DNA from: CAYLNM01 sp964385045
GTDB taxonomy: Bacteria; Planctomycetota; Phycisphaerae; Phycisphaerales; SM1A02
NCBI GenBank assembly: GCA_964385045.1
Contig: CAYLNM010000029.1
Coordinates: forward strand, 1-33,587
Reading direction: 5' to 3'
Length of the DNA stretch: 33,587 bases
Under the pieces are notes generated by a model. It was not told the origin of the DNA, did no database searches, and saw nothing but the letters and a program-made list of their open reading frames with translations. The position numbers were made by a program, and so were the translations under genes. Below are positions 16,309 to 25,000 of the stretch, in pieces; positions within the stretch are counted from its first letter, which is position 1, and each line of letters begins with the position of its first letter.

Positions 16309-16767
16309 TCAGGGATCGACGCGGATCGTGAACCGCCGGACCAGCGGCGACTCGCCGGGCCGGGCGAGCCGGGTCACCTCGAGCGTGCTCTCGCCGACGT
16401 TGCGGGCGCGGGCGACCACCCGCGTCACCCAGGAGCCGTCGGGGCGCTGCACCACCTTGGGATTGTCGACCAGCTCGAGGTGGTACGAGTCGTAGGACGT
16501 CACCCGCCAGCGGCGCGTGCCGTCCTCGGCCCGGGGGAGCCGCAGCTCGACGAGCTCTCCCACCGACACGATGCGCGTGTCGCCGAGCGCGAAGCCGCTG
16601 ACCTGCGGCCCGCTGCCGGCGCAGCCGACGCCGGCAAGCAGTCCGGCCGCGAGCAGTCCGCCGGCCCCGATCGTCGCGGCGACGACCCGGGCGCGGAGAC
16701 CGCCGGCGCGAACGCGGCCGTCCGGGTGGCGGCGGGCGGGAACGACGGGTGGGTCCATGACGGCCAT
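16309..16767 (-). CDS. small lipoprotein, possibly chagasin-like, last gene of Feo cluster
   Basis: A 152-residue protein with a basic N-terminus, a hydrophobic segment (ATIGAGGLLAAGLLAGVGCAG) and Cys49 as the likely lipid-attachment site; the lipobox is weak because position -3 is Gly. The mature part is all-beta in character: VGELVELRLP, WRVTSYDSYHLELV, WVTRVVARARNVGESTLEV, then RRFTIRVDP. This order resembles chagasin/I42 cysteine-protease inhibitors or other Ig-like domains, but the NPTTGY loop of that family is absent, so the match is tentative. Its ATG lies 1 nt after the stop of the 59-residue membrane gene, pointing to translation from the same mRNA as feoB. A periplasmic role beside iron import is inferred from position only. 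Confidence 0.7.
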   Translation of the reverse strand: MAVMDPPVVPARRHPDGRVRAGGLRARVVAATIGAGGLLAAGLLAGVGCAGSGPQVSGFALGDTRIVSVGELVELRLPRAEDGTRRWRVTSYDSYHLELVDNPKVVQRPDGSWVTRVVARARNVGESTLEVTRLARPGESPLVRRFTIRVDP

Positions 16768-16768
16768 G

Positions 16769-16948
16769 CTACCGCCGCGGCGGGACCCCCTCGATCGTGA
16801 GCCCGGTACGGACCGGGCGCGGGACGCCGCGGCGGCGCCGGCGGGCCCGGCGGAGGGCCCGGACGAGCGTCCCGCCCACCGCGATCGCGACCACGGCCGT
16901 CACCACCCAGAACTGCCAGTCCCCGACCGGGAAGCCCCCCACGGTCAC
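16769..16948 (-). CDS. 59-residue membrane protein coupled to feoB
   Basis: A GTG start overlaps the feoB stop as GTGA, and the stop is 1 nt before the lipoprotein ATG, so the ORF fills the gap between two genes exactly. The protein has one membrane helix (about 12-27, FWVVTAVVAIAVGGTL), then a strongly basic run RALRRARRRRR that should stay in the cytoplasm by the positive-inside rule, then a short tail. Many feo operons carry a small FeoB-associated single-pass protein, often Cys-rich at the C-terminus; this one has the size, position and topology but no Cys at all. FeoC-like winged-helix features are not seen. It may assist FeoB assembly (inference). Confidence 0.7.
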   Translation of the reverse strand: MTVGGFPVGDWQFWVVTAVVAIAVGGTLVRALRRARRRRRGVPRPVRTGLTIEGVPPRR

Positions 16949-19251
16949 CCGATCCCGGCCGCGGACATCGCGGAGGCCAGACCCGCGGCGGACCGCGCAA
17001 GCGTCTCGGCGAGCGCGATCGACGCCGCGACGTGGGCGTTCGCGCCGTCCGCGGCCTCTGCACCGGAGCCCGCGAGGAGCACCTCCGCCACGCGGTGCAC
17101 CGCGAACGCCGCGATCCACGCCACCGCGGTCATCCACGCGAGCTGCAGCCCGGCAAACCGCCAGCCGCCGGCCTCGCGCGCGGTCATGACGAGCGTGGGC
17201 AGGCACTGCATCGCGAGCACGTAGAAGACCAGCAGCGACCAGCTCGTCGCCGGGTCGAACAGCGGCGTGCCGTCGGGACGCTCGGCCCCGGAGAGCGTCG
17301 CGAGCAGGCCCTCCTCCTCCATCTCCTCGCGGCCGGCGAGCTGCACCGCCATCGTGGTCACGAAGACCTCGCGGGCGGCGAAGCTCGCGAGGATGCCGAC
17401 GGTCAGCGTGCGGTCCGCGCCGATCGGCGCGAAGAGCGGCTCCGCCAGACCGCCGATGCGGCCGAGGGCGGTACGCGAGACGGCATGGGCGGCGTCGGCC
17501 GCCTCGGCCTCCGCCTCCAGCGCCGCGGCCCGCTCCGGGGCGGTCTCGACGATCGCCGCCGCCTCGATCCGCAGGGTCTCGCCCTCGGGCGAGGGCCCCG
17601 AGCGCGGGAAGGTGCCCAGCCACCACAGGACCATCGCGATGAGCAGGATCACGGTCCCGGCCTTGCGGAGGAATCCCCACCCGCGGTCCCACGTGGTCAG
17701 GAGCGCGGTGCGGAGGCTCGGCCGGCGGTACGTCGGCAGCTCGAGGCTGAGCGGACGCCGCGGACCGCGGGCGACGGTGCGGCGGGCGAGGATCGCCGAG
17801 CCGATCGCGGCCACCGCCCCGAGCAGGTAGCAGCCGGTGAACGCCAGGCCCTGGGCCAGCGGGCGACCGGGGAACAGCAGTCCGGTGAGCAGCACGTAGA
17901 CCGGGATCCGCGCGGTGCAGCTGAGGAACGGCGTCACGAGGATCGTGGCGAGCCGCTCGCGGGCGTCGGGGATCCCGCGGGCGGCCGCGATCGCCGGCAG
18001 CGCACAGGCGTGGGCACTGAGCATCGGCACGAACGAGTGGCCCGAGAGGCCGAACGGACGCATCCATCGGTCGGCCACGAGGGCGGCCCGCGAGAGGTAG
18101 CCGGTGTCCTCCAGCAGCGAGAGCAGGAAGAACAGCAGGCAGATCTGCGGCAGGAAGACGACGGTGGCCCCCACGCCCGCGATCACGCCGTCGACGAGGA
18201 ACTGCTCGAGCAGGCCGTCCGGCATCGCGTCCGCGACCAGGCCGCCGAGCGTCCCGAAGGCCATGTCCAGCCACTCCATCGGCCAGGCCGCGAGACGGAA
18301 GATCACCGCGAACAGGCCGCTCATCACGAGGGCGAAGACGACGAGACCGCCGACGGGATGCGAGAGCACCCCGTCGATCCGGTCGGTCCACGGATGCTCG
18401 TCCGCGGCCGCCCCGCCGCCGGCCGGCCGCTCCGCGGCCGCGTCCTCCGGCGGGGCGCCGGGGCGGCGCGTCACGTCCCGGGCGACCTCGCCCGCCCACC
18501 GCCGAACCGCCGCGAGATCGTCGGCGGCCGCGGGCCGCGACGGGCTGCTCAGCCGCGGCGCCGGCTCGCCGACCGGGGCGCCCGCCGCGTCGTCCGCCGC
18601 GTCCGGCTCGACCACGACGGCGCGGCCGGCGTCGTCGGCATCCCCTCCGGGCGACGCCTCGGGGTGGCGCGGCGCCGCCCCCGCCGCCTCGAGCAGGGCG
18701 GCCGCGACCGCCTGCCGCAGCGCGTCGACGCCCTCCCCGCGCCGCGCGACCGTCGGCACCACGGGGCAGCCGAGGTGTCCGGCGAGACGGCCGGCGTCGA
18801 TGGCCCGGCCGCGACGTCCGGCCTCGTCGGTCATGTTCAGGGCCACCACCCCGCGGTGGCCACGGGCGAGCACCTCGCCCACGAGCACGAGGTTCCGCTC
18901 GAGATTCGCGGCGTCGACCACGAACAGCACCAGATCCGGCGCGCGCTCGGGCAGGCCACGGACCGCGAGCCGGCCGTCGAGCGAGTCGCGGGCGAGCCGG
19001 GCCTCGGACGAGTCGAGGTCGAGGGCGTAGACGCCGGGCAGGTCGACCAGTCGCGGCGACGCACCGTCGACGATCACGCGCGGATCGCCCACGCGGGCCT
19101 CCTGCGTGGTGCCGGAGAAGTTCGAGGTGTGGTGCCGCTCGCCGCAGAGACGGTTGAAGAGCGTGGTCTTCCCCACGTTGGGATTGCCGACGAGGGCGAC
19201 GATCGGGGCGGCGGCCGACGGATCGGGGAGGCCGGGCACGGGGTGGGTCAT
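16945..19251 (-). CDS. feoB: ferrous iron transporter FeoB
   Basis: A 768-residue inner-membrane Fe(II) importer with a cytoplasmic GTPase. G1 is GNPNVGKTT (22-30), G3 DLPG (70-73), G4 NMTD (139-142). A helical part follows, then an Ala/Pro/Asp-rich insert at about 190-285, and the membrane domain. Signature regions are DGVIAGVGATVVFLPQI, EDTGYLSRAALVADRWMRPF, GLSGHSFVPM with Cys416 in SAHACALPAI (most FeoB have a GFGCNVPAI form), and VTPFLSCTARIPVYVLL. The switch I region reads HTSNFSGTTQEARVG instead of the common GNWPGVTVE. It resembles a divergent planctomycete FeoB. The ATG at 19251 directly precedes the G domain. It lies 199 bp after feoA and overlaps the next gene by 4 nt. Confidence 0.95.
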   Translation of the reverse strand: MTHPVPGLPDPSAAAPIVALVGNPNVGKTTLFNRLCGERHHTSNFSGTTQEARVGDPRVIVDGASPRLVDLPGVYALDLDSSEARLARDSLDGRLAVRGLPERAPDLVLFVVDAANLERNLVLVGEVLARGHRGVVALNMTDEAGRRGRAIDAGRLAGHLGCPVVPTVARRGEGVDALRQAVAAALLEAAGAAPRHPEASPGGDADDAGRAVVVEPDAADDAAGAPVGEPAPRLSSPSRPAAADDLAAVRRWAGEVARDVTRRPGAPPEDAAAERPAGGGAAADEHPWTDRIDGVLSHPVGGLVVFALVMSGLFAVIFRLAAWPMEWLDMAFGTLGGLVADAMPDGLLEQFLVDGVIAGVGATVVFLPQICLLFFLLSLLEDTGYLSRAALVADRWMRPFGLSGHSFVPMLSAHACALPAIAAARGIPDARERLATILVTPFLSCTARIPVYVLLTGLLFPGRPLAQGLAFTGCYLLGAVAAIGSAILARRTVARGPRRPLSLELPTYRRPSLRTALLTTWDRGWGFLRKAGTVILLIAMVLWWLGTFPRSGPSPEGETLRIEAAAIVETAPERAAALEAEAEAADAAHAVSRTALGRIGGLAEPLFAPIGADRTLTVGILASFAAREVFVTTMAVQLAGREEMEEEGLLATLSGAERPDGTPLFDPATSWSLLVFYVLAMQCLPTLVMTAREAGGWRFAGLQLAWMTAVAWIAAFAVHRVAEVLLAGSGAEAADGANAHVAASIALAETLARSAAGLASAMSAAGIG

Positions 19252-19450
19252 CCGGGATGGAGGGGCGGGAAGGGGCCGGCGGATGCGCCGACCGGCGCGG
19301 GCCGCGTCGGGCGGCGAGGCGAGGCGAGGAAGCGGCTCCCCGGAAGCTCGGATGCGGCCGTGCCGCGGCTCGTCCGATGCCGGGCACGGGGGATGCCGGG
19401 CGATCGACCCGCCGGGCGCGGAGTCGGATCGTCCGGCGGCGCCGGCGTCG

Positions 19451-19816
19451 TCAGGCCGGCTCGATCGGGCGACCGTCGCGGGTCAGCGGCGTCACGAGGA
19501 CCTCCCGGGCCAGGTCGCGATCGAGCGCGATCCGGCAGCCGGAGCCGTCGCCGCCGAGCACCTGCACGATGCAGGTGCCCGAGGAGCGGCAGAGCCGCAG
19601 GTCACAGGCCTCGTGCAGGCCCAGGGCGCGGACGTGCTCGGCGTGCGCCGGGTCGAGCCGCACCGCCGACAGGCGGCCGCGGTCGCCCGGTCGCAGATCC
19701 GACAGCGGCACCGGTCCGTCGATCGCCGCGGGCCCGCCGGCATCCGCGGACGGGCCGCCGGGGCGGCCGGACTCGCCGGCCGTGGTCGGACGTCGCCATG
19801 GGCTGCGGAGTCGCAT
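19451..19816 (-). CDS. feoA: FeoA-family ferrous iron transport protein
   Basis: A 121-residue cytosolic protein with the small SH3-like FeoA fold: PLSDLRPGDRGRL at its start, then VRALGLHEACDLRLCRSS and CRIALDRDLAREVLVTPL. FeoA supports FeoB-driven iron(II) uptake, probably by touching its GTPase part. A Pro/Gly/Ala-rich leader of about 35 residues precedes the domain and is unusual for a family that often has only 75-85 residues. The ATG at 19816 is used; a GTG directly before it would add one residue, and a later start is possible. It is the first gene of the Feo cluster on the minus strand. No Fur box was identified with confidence. Confidence 0.87.
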   Translation of the reverse strand: MRLRSPWRRPTTAGESGRPGGPSADAGGPAAIDGPVPLSDLRPGDRGRLSAVRLDPAHAEHVRALGLHEACDLRLCRSSGTCIVQVLGGDGSGCRIALDRDLAREVLVTPLTRDGRPIEPA

Positions 19817-20174
19817 CACTGCCGGAGTCTACGGGCGTTGAGACCGAGTCGCAATTCCCCGGCCGCGGGATGACCCGAATCGCCGGGCCGCGGCCCCACG
19901 CCCGGCGCCCGGGCCACGGTGGGGCCCGGATCGCGCCATGATCGGGGCGAGTCGGCGCCGCCGCCCGTGACGGCCGCGATCGCCTCGTGACCGCCCCCCG
20001 ACCACCCCGCCACCGCCCGCGAGGTCCGCACCGCCCGCCGCGGCCACGGCATCCACGACTTCGACGTCGTGCGCGCCCGCCGGCGGCGCGCGACGAGGGC
20101 CCGGCCGCCGTACGACCGGGCCCTCGCGGGTGCGTGCATCGTCCGTCGCCGGGAGGCGACGTCCGCGGCGGCGA
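19817..20174. other. 358-bp intergenic region upstream of feoA
   Basis: This lies between feoA and the PEP-CTERM-like gene, both on the minus strand. It holds the hairpin at 20094-20126 and must hold the promoter of the Feo cluster. I searched by eye for an AT-rich Fur-like palindrome and found none. No credible ORF is present. Confidence 0.5.
20094..20126 (-). terminator. hairpin terminator after the PEP-CTERM-like gene
   Basis: Perfect 11-bp stem CGAGGGCCCGG / CCGGGCCCTCG with an 11-nt loop, about 50 nt downstream of the stop at 20175. There is no T-run after it on the minus strand, so termination would need Rho or act by RNA end protection. Confidence 0.6.
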
Positions 20175-20897
20175 TCAGCCACGGCGACGCCGGGTGCCAG
20201 CGAGGCCGGCGAGGCCCAGGAGGGCCACCGCGCCCGGCGCGGGCACGAAGACGATGTTGTCGACGTAGATGGCCTCGCTGCCCGAGTTCGCGTCGAGCTC
20301 GAACCGCAGGGTGGCGCTGCTGAAGCCGGTCAGGTCGGCGCTCAGGGTCAGCCACTGGCCGGTGGCCTCGGAGGTCTCGAGGTCGTCGCCCGAGACGGCG
20401 AAGAGGTCGATCATCTCGCCGCCGTCGACCTCGAGCCAGACGCGGACGCGGTCGTCGCTCTCGTAGCCGGTGTCGTTGACGAAGAGGTCGACGGTCATGC
20501 TCGCCGCGGCGAGACCCGCGAGGTCCACGGTCTCCATCGTCGTGGTCATGAGCCCGTCGGGGTCGCTGATCTGGAAGCCGTTCTGGCCGTCCGTGTAGCT
20601 CCCCACCGCGCCGGTGAAGTCGGTGACGCCGACGAAATCGCCGTCGCTCAGGCCGACGCCGTCGCGGGTGTTGGTGTAGAAGCTCGAGAAGCCGAGCTCG
20701 GCGCCGCCGCCGTAGTTGACGAACGGCTCGCCGTCGTTGTCGAGCAGGGCGTGGTCGGTCGCGGGGTCGAGGGTGTCGACGTACTGGCCGCCGACGGCCT
20801 CGAGCTCCTCGAAGCTGCTGAAGGCGACGACGCCCGCGTTCGCGGCGCCGACGAGGAACGCGGCCGCGGCCGCGCCGGTGAGGACGGTGGTCTTCAT
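20175..20897 (-). CDS. secreted protein with PEP-CTERM-like sorting tail
   Basis: A 240-residue exported protein. The signal peptide has a Lys at position 2, a core AAAAAFLVGA and cleavage near ANA at 19-21. The middle is an Asp/Gly/Thr/Ser-rich beta-sandwich-like region, with FQISDPDGLMTTTMETVDL, VRVWLEVDGGEMIDLFAVSG, WLTLSADLTGFSSATLRFEL and AIYVDNIVFV; this looks like a jellyroll carbohydrate-binding-type domain. The last 23 residues have VPAPG, a hydrophobic helix ALLGLAGLAG, and TRRRRG, the three-part layout of PEP-CTERM sorting signals in the PAPG form common in Phycisphaerae. It is expected to be exported, then cut or anchored by an exosortase-like enzyme; none is in the window. A GAGAGAAG motif upstream of ATG 20897 supports the start. 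Confidence 0.82.
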   Translation of the reverse strand: MKTTVLTGAAAAAFLVGAANAGVVAFSSFEELEAVGGQYVDTLDPATDHALLDNDGEPFVNYGGGAELGFSSFYTNTRDGVGLSDGDFVGVTDFTGAVGSYTDGQNGFQISDPDGLMTTTMETVDLAGLAAASMTVDLFVNDTGYESDDRVRVWLEVDGGEMIDLFAVSGDDLETSEATGQWLTLSADLTGFSSATLRFELDANSGSEAIYVDNIVFVPAPGAVALLGLAGLAGTRRRRG

Positions 20898-21045
20898 GGT
20901 TCTTCTCTCTCGTTCCTTCCGGGGAATGAGTCCGTGCCGGCCGTCCCTGACGAGGACGAGGCGGCGACCGACTCGCGGGCCCGGCGACGCTCGGCGTGAT
21001 CGACGCAACCGTCCGCCACGCCGCAGGTTCCGGGAGGTGCATTGT

Positions 21046-21078
21046 GGCCGCCCGGCCTCCGCCGTCAACCGGGCGGCC
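21046..21078. promoter_or_regulatory. perfect 10-bp inverted repeat upstream of sigma gene
   Basis: GGCCGCCCGG (21046-21055) and CCGGGCGGCC (21069-21078) are perfect inverted copies with a 13-bp spacer. The flanking genes diverge, so no transcript should end here and a terminator role is unlikely. The arm centres lie 23 bp apart, about two helix turns, as for a dimeric repressor site. It ends 2 bp before the direct repeats. Confidence 0.55.
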
Positions 21079-21080
21079 GG

Positions 21081-21113
21081 CCCCTGAACGACCCCTGAAC
21101 GACCCGTGAACAT
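21081..21113. promoter_or_regulatory. three 11-bp direct repeats (CCCCTGAACGA)
   Basis: Two exact consecutive copies of CCCCTGAACGA (21081-21091, 21092-21102) are followed by a third, CCCGTGAACAT (21103-21113), conserved as CCCNTGAAC. The 11-bp period places each copy on the same helix face. The core TGAAC resembles the -35 element of many ECF promoters (GAAC), so sigma autoregulation or an activator array are both possible. It ends 94 bp before the sigma ATG. Confidence 0.7.
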
Positions 21114-21207
21114 CGCTCCCCCACGCCGCGAGGAGCGCGAGCGTCCGGCGCAGGCGGTCCGCCATCCGGCGCTTCGTCCCGGTCCGATCGTCCGGTACCG
21201 TGCGCTC

Positions 21208-21852
21208 ATGCCGTCCACCTCCGCCCCCGATGACGGTCGTGCCGACGCCGACGGGCGGCCGGAGCCTCCCGCGGCGTCCGAGAATCCCCCCGCTCCCGTC
21301 GCGCCCGATGGATCCGCGGGCGCCGTCACCCCGGCGGTGCCCGAGGCCGTGGCCGAGGAGCTCTACCGGCACCTTCACCGGATCGCCGACGGGCTCTTCC
21401 GCCACCAGCCCGCCGATCACACGCTCCAGCCCACCGCGGTGCTGCACGAGGCCTTCGTGAAGCTCGCCGAGAGCGAGGCCGCGGCCTTCCGCGACCGGGG
21501 GCACTTCCTCGCGGTGGCCACGCGGGCGATGCGGCAGGTGCTCGTCGACCACGCCCGCCGCCGGTCGGCGGCCAAGCGCGGCGGCGGACGGCGGGCGGTG
21601 CAGCTGGACGAGTCGCTGACCGGGGCGGGGGCGGACGGTCCCGCGGTGGTGGACATCCTAGCCCTCGACGAGGCGCTCGACGAGCTCGAGCGCCTCGACC
21701 CGCGGCAGGCCCGGGTGGTGGAGCTGCGGTTCATCGGCGGCCTGTCACTCGAGGAGACCGCCCGCCTGCTCGACGTCTCGCCGCGGACGATCCAGCTCGA
21801 CTGGCGGATGGCCCGGGCCTGGCTCTCCCGGCGACTCGGGGAGGACGCGTGA
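21208..21852 (+). CDS. ECF-type RNA polymerase sigma factor
   Basis: A 214-residue sigma factor of the planctomycete ECF group that pairs with Ser/Thr kinases. After a Pro/Ala-rich leader of about 45 residues, region 2 shows the family blocks HLHRIADGLFRHQPADHTLQ, PTAVLHEAFVKL, GHFLAVATRAMRQVLVDHAR and AAKRGGG. Region 4 has the helix-turn-helix LSLEETARLLDVSPRTIQLD then WRMARAWLSRRL. The ATG at 21208 is used; the frame opens earlier at 21106 inside the repeat region, which I consider regulatory. The stop overlaps a GTG in the kinase frame by 4 nt, so the two genes form an operon. The kinase probably controls sigma activity, replacing the usual anti-sigma factor (inference from family context). 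Confidence 0.93.
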   Translation: MPSTSAPDDGRADADGRPEPPAASENPPAPVAPDGSAGAVTPAVPEAVAEELYRHLHRIADGLFRHQPADHTLQPTAVLHEAFVKLAESEAAAFRDRGHFLAVATRAMRQVLVDHARRRSAAKRGGGRRAVQLDESLTGAGADGPAVVDILALDEALDELERLDPRQARVVELRFIGGLSLEETARLLDVSPRTIQLDWRMARAWLSRRLGEDA

Positions 21853-22019
21853 GTCCGCCGGTCGCCGGGCCCGGGGATCCCGGCGCCGACCCGGCCGCCG
21901 ACCGCACCGCGGCCGCCGCCCCCGGACGTCGCCGGCCGCCCACCCCCCCGGGCGCCCGCGCCGGGGCGTATTCCGCCGCGCCGCTGCGCCCCGCGGGCCC
22001 CGACCGCGTGAGGAAGGCC

Positions 22020-22024
22020 GGAGG
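22020..22024 (+). promoter_or_regulatory. Shine-Dalgarno GGAGG that sets the kinase start
   Basis: GGAGG lies 7 nt before ATG 22032. It is one of the few strong ribosome-binding sites in the window and favours 22032 over the in-frame GTG at 21849, which overlaps the sigma stop. Confidence 0.7.
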
Positions 22025-22031
22025 ATCCGCG

Positions 22032-25000
22032 ATGGACCCGGCCCGGTACCGCCGCCTCCGGACGGCGTTCGCCGACGTCTGCGACCTGCCACCCGAGGCC
22101 CGGGAGGGCGCGATCCGTCGCATCTGCCGCGGCGACCGGGACATGGAGCGCGACCTCGTCGCCCTGCTCCGCGAGTCGGACGCCCCCGCGGTGGACCTCG
22201 AGCGGGCCCGCCCCCCCACCGGCACCGCGGTCGAGCTGCTCGCCGGGGCGGTCGACGCGCTCTCCGGCCGCCCCCCTTCCCCGCCCCGCGACCACCCGGC
22301 GACGATCGGCCCCTACCGCGTCCTCGGCCTGCTCGGCGAGGGCGGCGCGGGCGTCGTGTACCGGTGCGAGCAGCCCCGGCCGCGCCGAACCGTCGCGGTG
22401 AAGCTGCTCCGGCGGGCGACGCCCCGGATGCGGCGCCGCTTCGACCTCGAGATGGAGGTCCTCGGCCGACTCGAGCATCCGGGCATCGCCCGCGTCCTCG
22501 AGGGCGGCATGGACGAGGGCGACCCGTACATCGCGATGGAGCTCGTCCACGGCGAGCCGATCGACGCCTACGCGCGCGTCCGCGAGCTGGACCCCGCGGC
22601 CCGGCTCGAGCTGGTGGAGCAGGTGGCGGCCGCGGTCGGCCACGCCCACCGCCGCGGCGTGGTGCACCGCGACCTGAAGCCCGCCAACGTGCTCGTGAGC
22701 TCCGACGGCCGCGTCAAGGTGCTCGACTTCGGCGTGGCCCGCGTCCTCGACGCGTCCGACGCCCGCGCGACGACGCTCGCCGGCATGATGCTCGGCACCC
22801 CGGCCTACATGAGCCCCGAGCAGGTCGCGGGCGACCCGGGACGCGTCGACACGCGGGCCGACGTGTACGCCCTCGGCGTGCTCGCGTTCGAGCTGCTCGC
22901 GGGGCGGCTCCCGTACGGCCTGCCGGCCGACGCCCCGCCCTCGCGCATCCTCGCCGCGGTGAGCCACGGGCCGGTGATCCGCGCGGGCGACCTCGACCGC
23001 CGGCTGCGGGGCGACCTCGAGACGGTGCTCGAGCGGGCGATGGCGGTCGATCCCGAGCGGCGCACGCCGTCGGCCGACGCGCTCGCGGCCGATCTCGCCC
23101 GATGGCGCCGCGGCGAGCCGATCGAGGCGCGGCGCGACTCGATGGCCTACGTCATGCGGCGCCGCCTCGCCCGGTCCCGCGGCGTCATCGCCGTCGCCCT
23201 CCTCGGCCTCGTGGCGACGAGCGTGCTCGCGGTCGCCGCGGGACGGCAGGCGACCCGGGCCGGGCACCTCGCGACGCTCGAGGCGACGGCCCGGACCGAG
23301 GCCGAGCGGCTGGCCGCGGCGGAGGCCGAGGCCCGCGGCGCCGCCGAGGCCGCCCGCGCCCAGGCCGTCGCGGCCCGCGAGGACGCGGAGTCGCAGCGCG
23401 ACGAGGCGCGGGCGGTGACCGCGTTCCTCGTCGACGTCTTCGGGCTCGCCGACCCCGACGTCAGCCGGGCCCCGGCCGCCAGCGGGGCCGAGATCCTCGA
23501 GCTCGCGGGGGCCGCGGCCGACGGGGCCTTCGACGGCCGGCCGCGGGCCGAGGCGGAGGTGCGGGCGGCCCTGGGGCGCGCCCTGCTCGGGCTCGGACGT
23601 CCCGCGGCGGCCCGGAACGAGCTGCTGCGGGCCCTGACCCTGCTGCGGACGGGGCCCGACGGCGAGCTGGAGCCGGTCGGCCCCGGCGAGCCGCGGCTCG
23701 ACCTGCCCCGCGACGAGCTCGCGGCCCGTCATGCGATCCGGTGGCCGCTGGTGCAGGCGATGGAGGACCTGTACGACCGACGCCGACAGGCACACGAGCG
23801 ACGGGCCGCGGCCGAGATCCGGGCGCTGCTGGCCCCCGTCGCGCCCGCGCTCGCCGCCGCCCTCGCCGAGCTGCATCGCGCGTCGACGGGCGGGCTCGAC
23901 GACGGCCTCCCGGCGCCGATCGCCGAGGTCATCGCCGCCGCCGGAGCGCTCGCGCCGGACGACGCCGAGTCCTGGACGATCCTCGCCGATCACCTCATGC
24001 TCGAGGCCCGCCGGCTGAGGCGGGAGCGCCGGTACGAGCCGATGCTCGCCCTCGTCGACGCGTCGCTCGAGGCGTACCGCCGCTTCCTGCCCGAGACGAA
24101 CACCCGGATCACCCGCGCCACGCAGCTCCGCTTCCTCGGCCTGCGGATCCGCGGCCGGGCCGCCGAGGCCGAGCGGGAGGGCCGAGCGCTGCTCGATCGG
24201 CTGCGCGAGCGCCTCGGTCCCGGCCACCGCCACCTCGCGACGATCCACCGCTCGCTCGCCTACGCGATGATCGACCTCGACCGCCCGGAGGAGGCGATCG
24301 CCGAGCTGCGGGCCGGCATCCGGATCGCCGACGCCCACGACCCCTCGAGCCTGATCGCGGTGCAGCTGCGGGCCCGCCTCGTCCTGCTGCTGGAGGCGGC
24401 CGGCGGCGAGGCCGAGCTGCCGGGCCTGCGCACGCGGCTCGCCGAGACCGCGGCCGCGTCGCCGATGAACTTCCCGATCGCGTTCGGGCGCCGGTCCCTG
24501 CGACCGGAGCAGGCGGGGCTGGAGGCGGCCTGGATCGGCATCTTCCGGGCCCTGCGGGCCGGCGACCCCGAGGCGGCCGGCGACCGCGCCGAGGCGATGC
24601 TCGCGGAGCTGGAGCACCTCGCGATCGACGACCCCCGGGCCGCGGTCATCTCCGAGACCCAGGCGTGGTGGGTCGAGGACCTGCTGATGATGCGGGGGCC
24701 GGACGACGTCAGCCGCCGCATGATCGAGGGCGCGGTGGCGGTCGCCCGCGCGAGCCCGTGGCTCCACCCGCGGAAGCAGGCCGACGCCTGGTATCGCCTC
24801 GGGCTGCACCGGCTGGCCGAGGGGCGGCCGTCGGACGCCCTGGCCGCGGGCGAGCGGTCGCGGACGATCGCGGCGGAGATGGACGAGCCGCGCCCCGACA
24901 TCGTGGCCCGGGCCGAGGGGCTCATGGGCCGGGCGTGGGACGAGCTCGGCGAGCCGGAGCGGGCCCGGCCGCTGCTGGCCCGGGCCGTGGACGCGATGCT

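Larger units (their letters stand above)
20898..21207. other. 310-bp divergent regulatory region
   Basis: This separates the PEP-CTERM-like gene (minus) from the ECF sigma factor (plus). It has no credible ORF and is somewhat lower in G+C than the genes. It carries the 10-bp dyad and three 11-bp direct repeats listed separately, so it is the most structured gene-free stretch in the window. Confidence 0.6.

Noticed and set aside
17032..19941. Open plus-strand frame of 969 codons
   Set aside because: Antisense to feoB and feoA; composition is Arg/Glu/His-rich and without domains.
21046..21078. Inverted repeat read as a terminator
   Set aside because: Both flanking genes are transcribed away from it, so no transcript should end here; a protein-binding site fits better.
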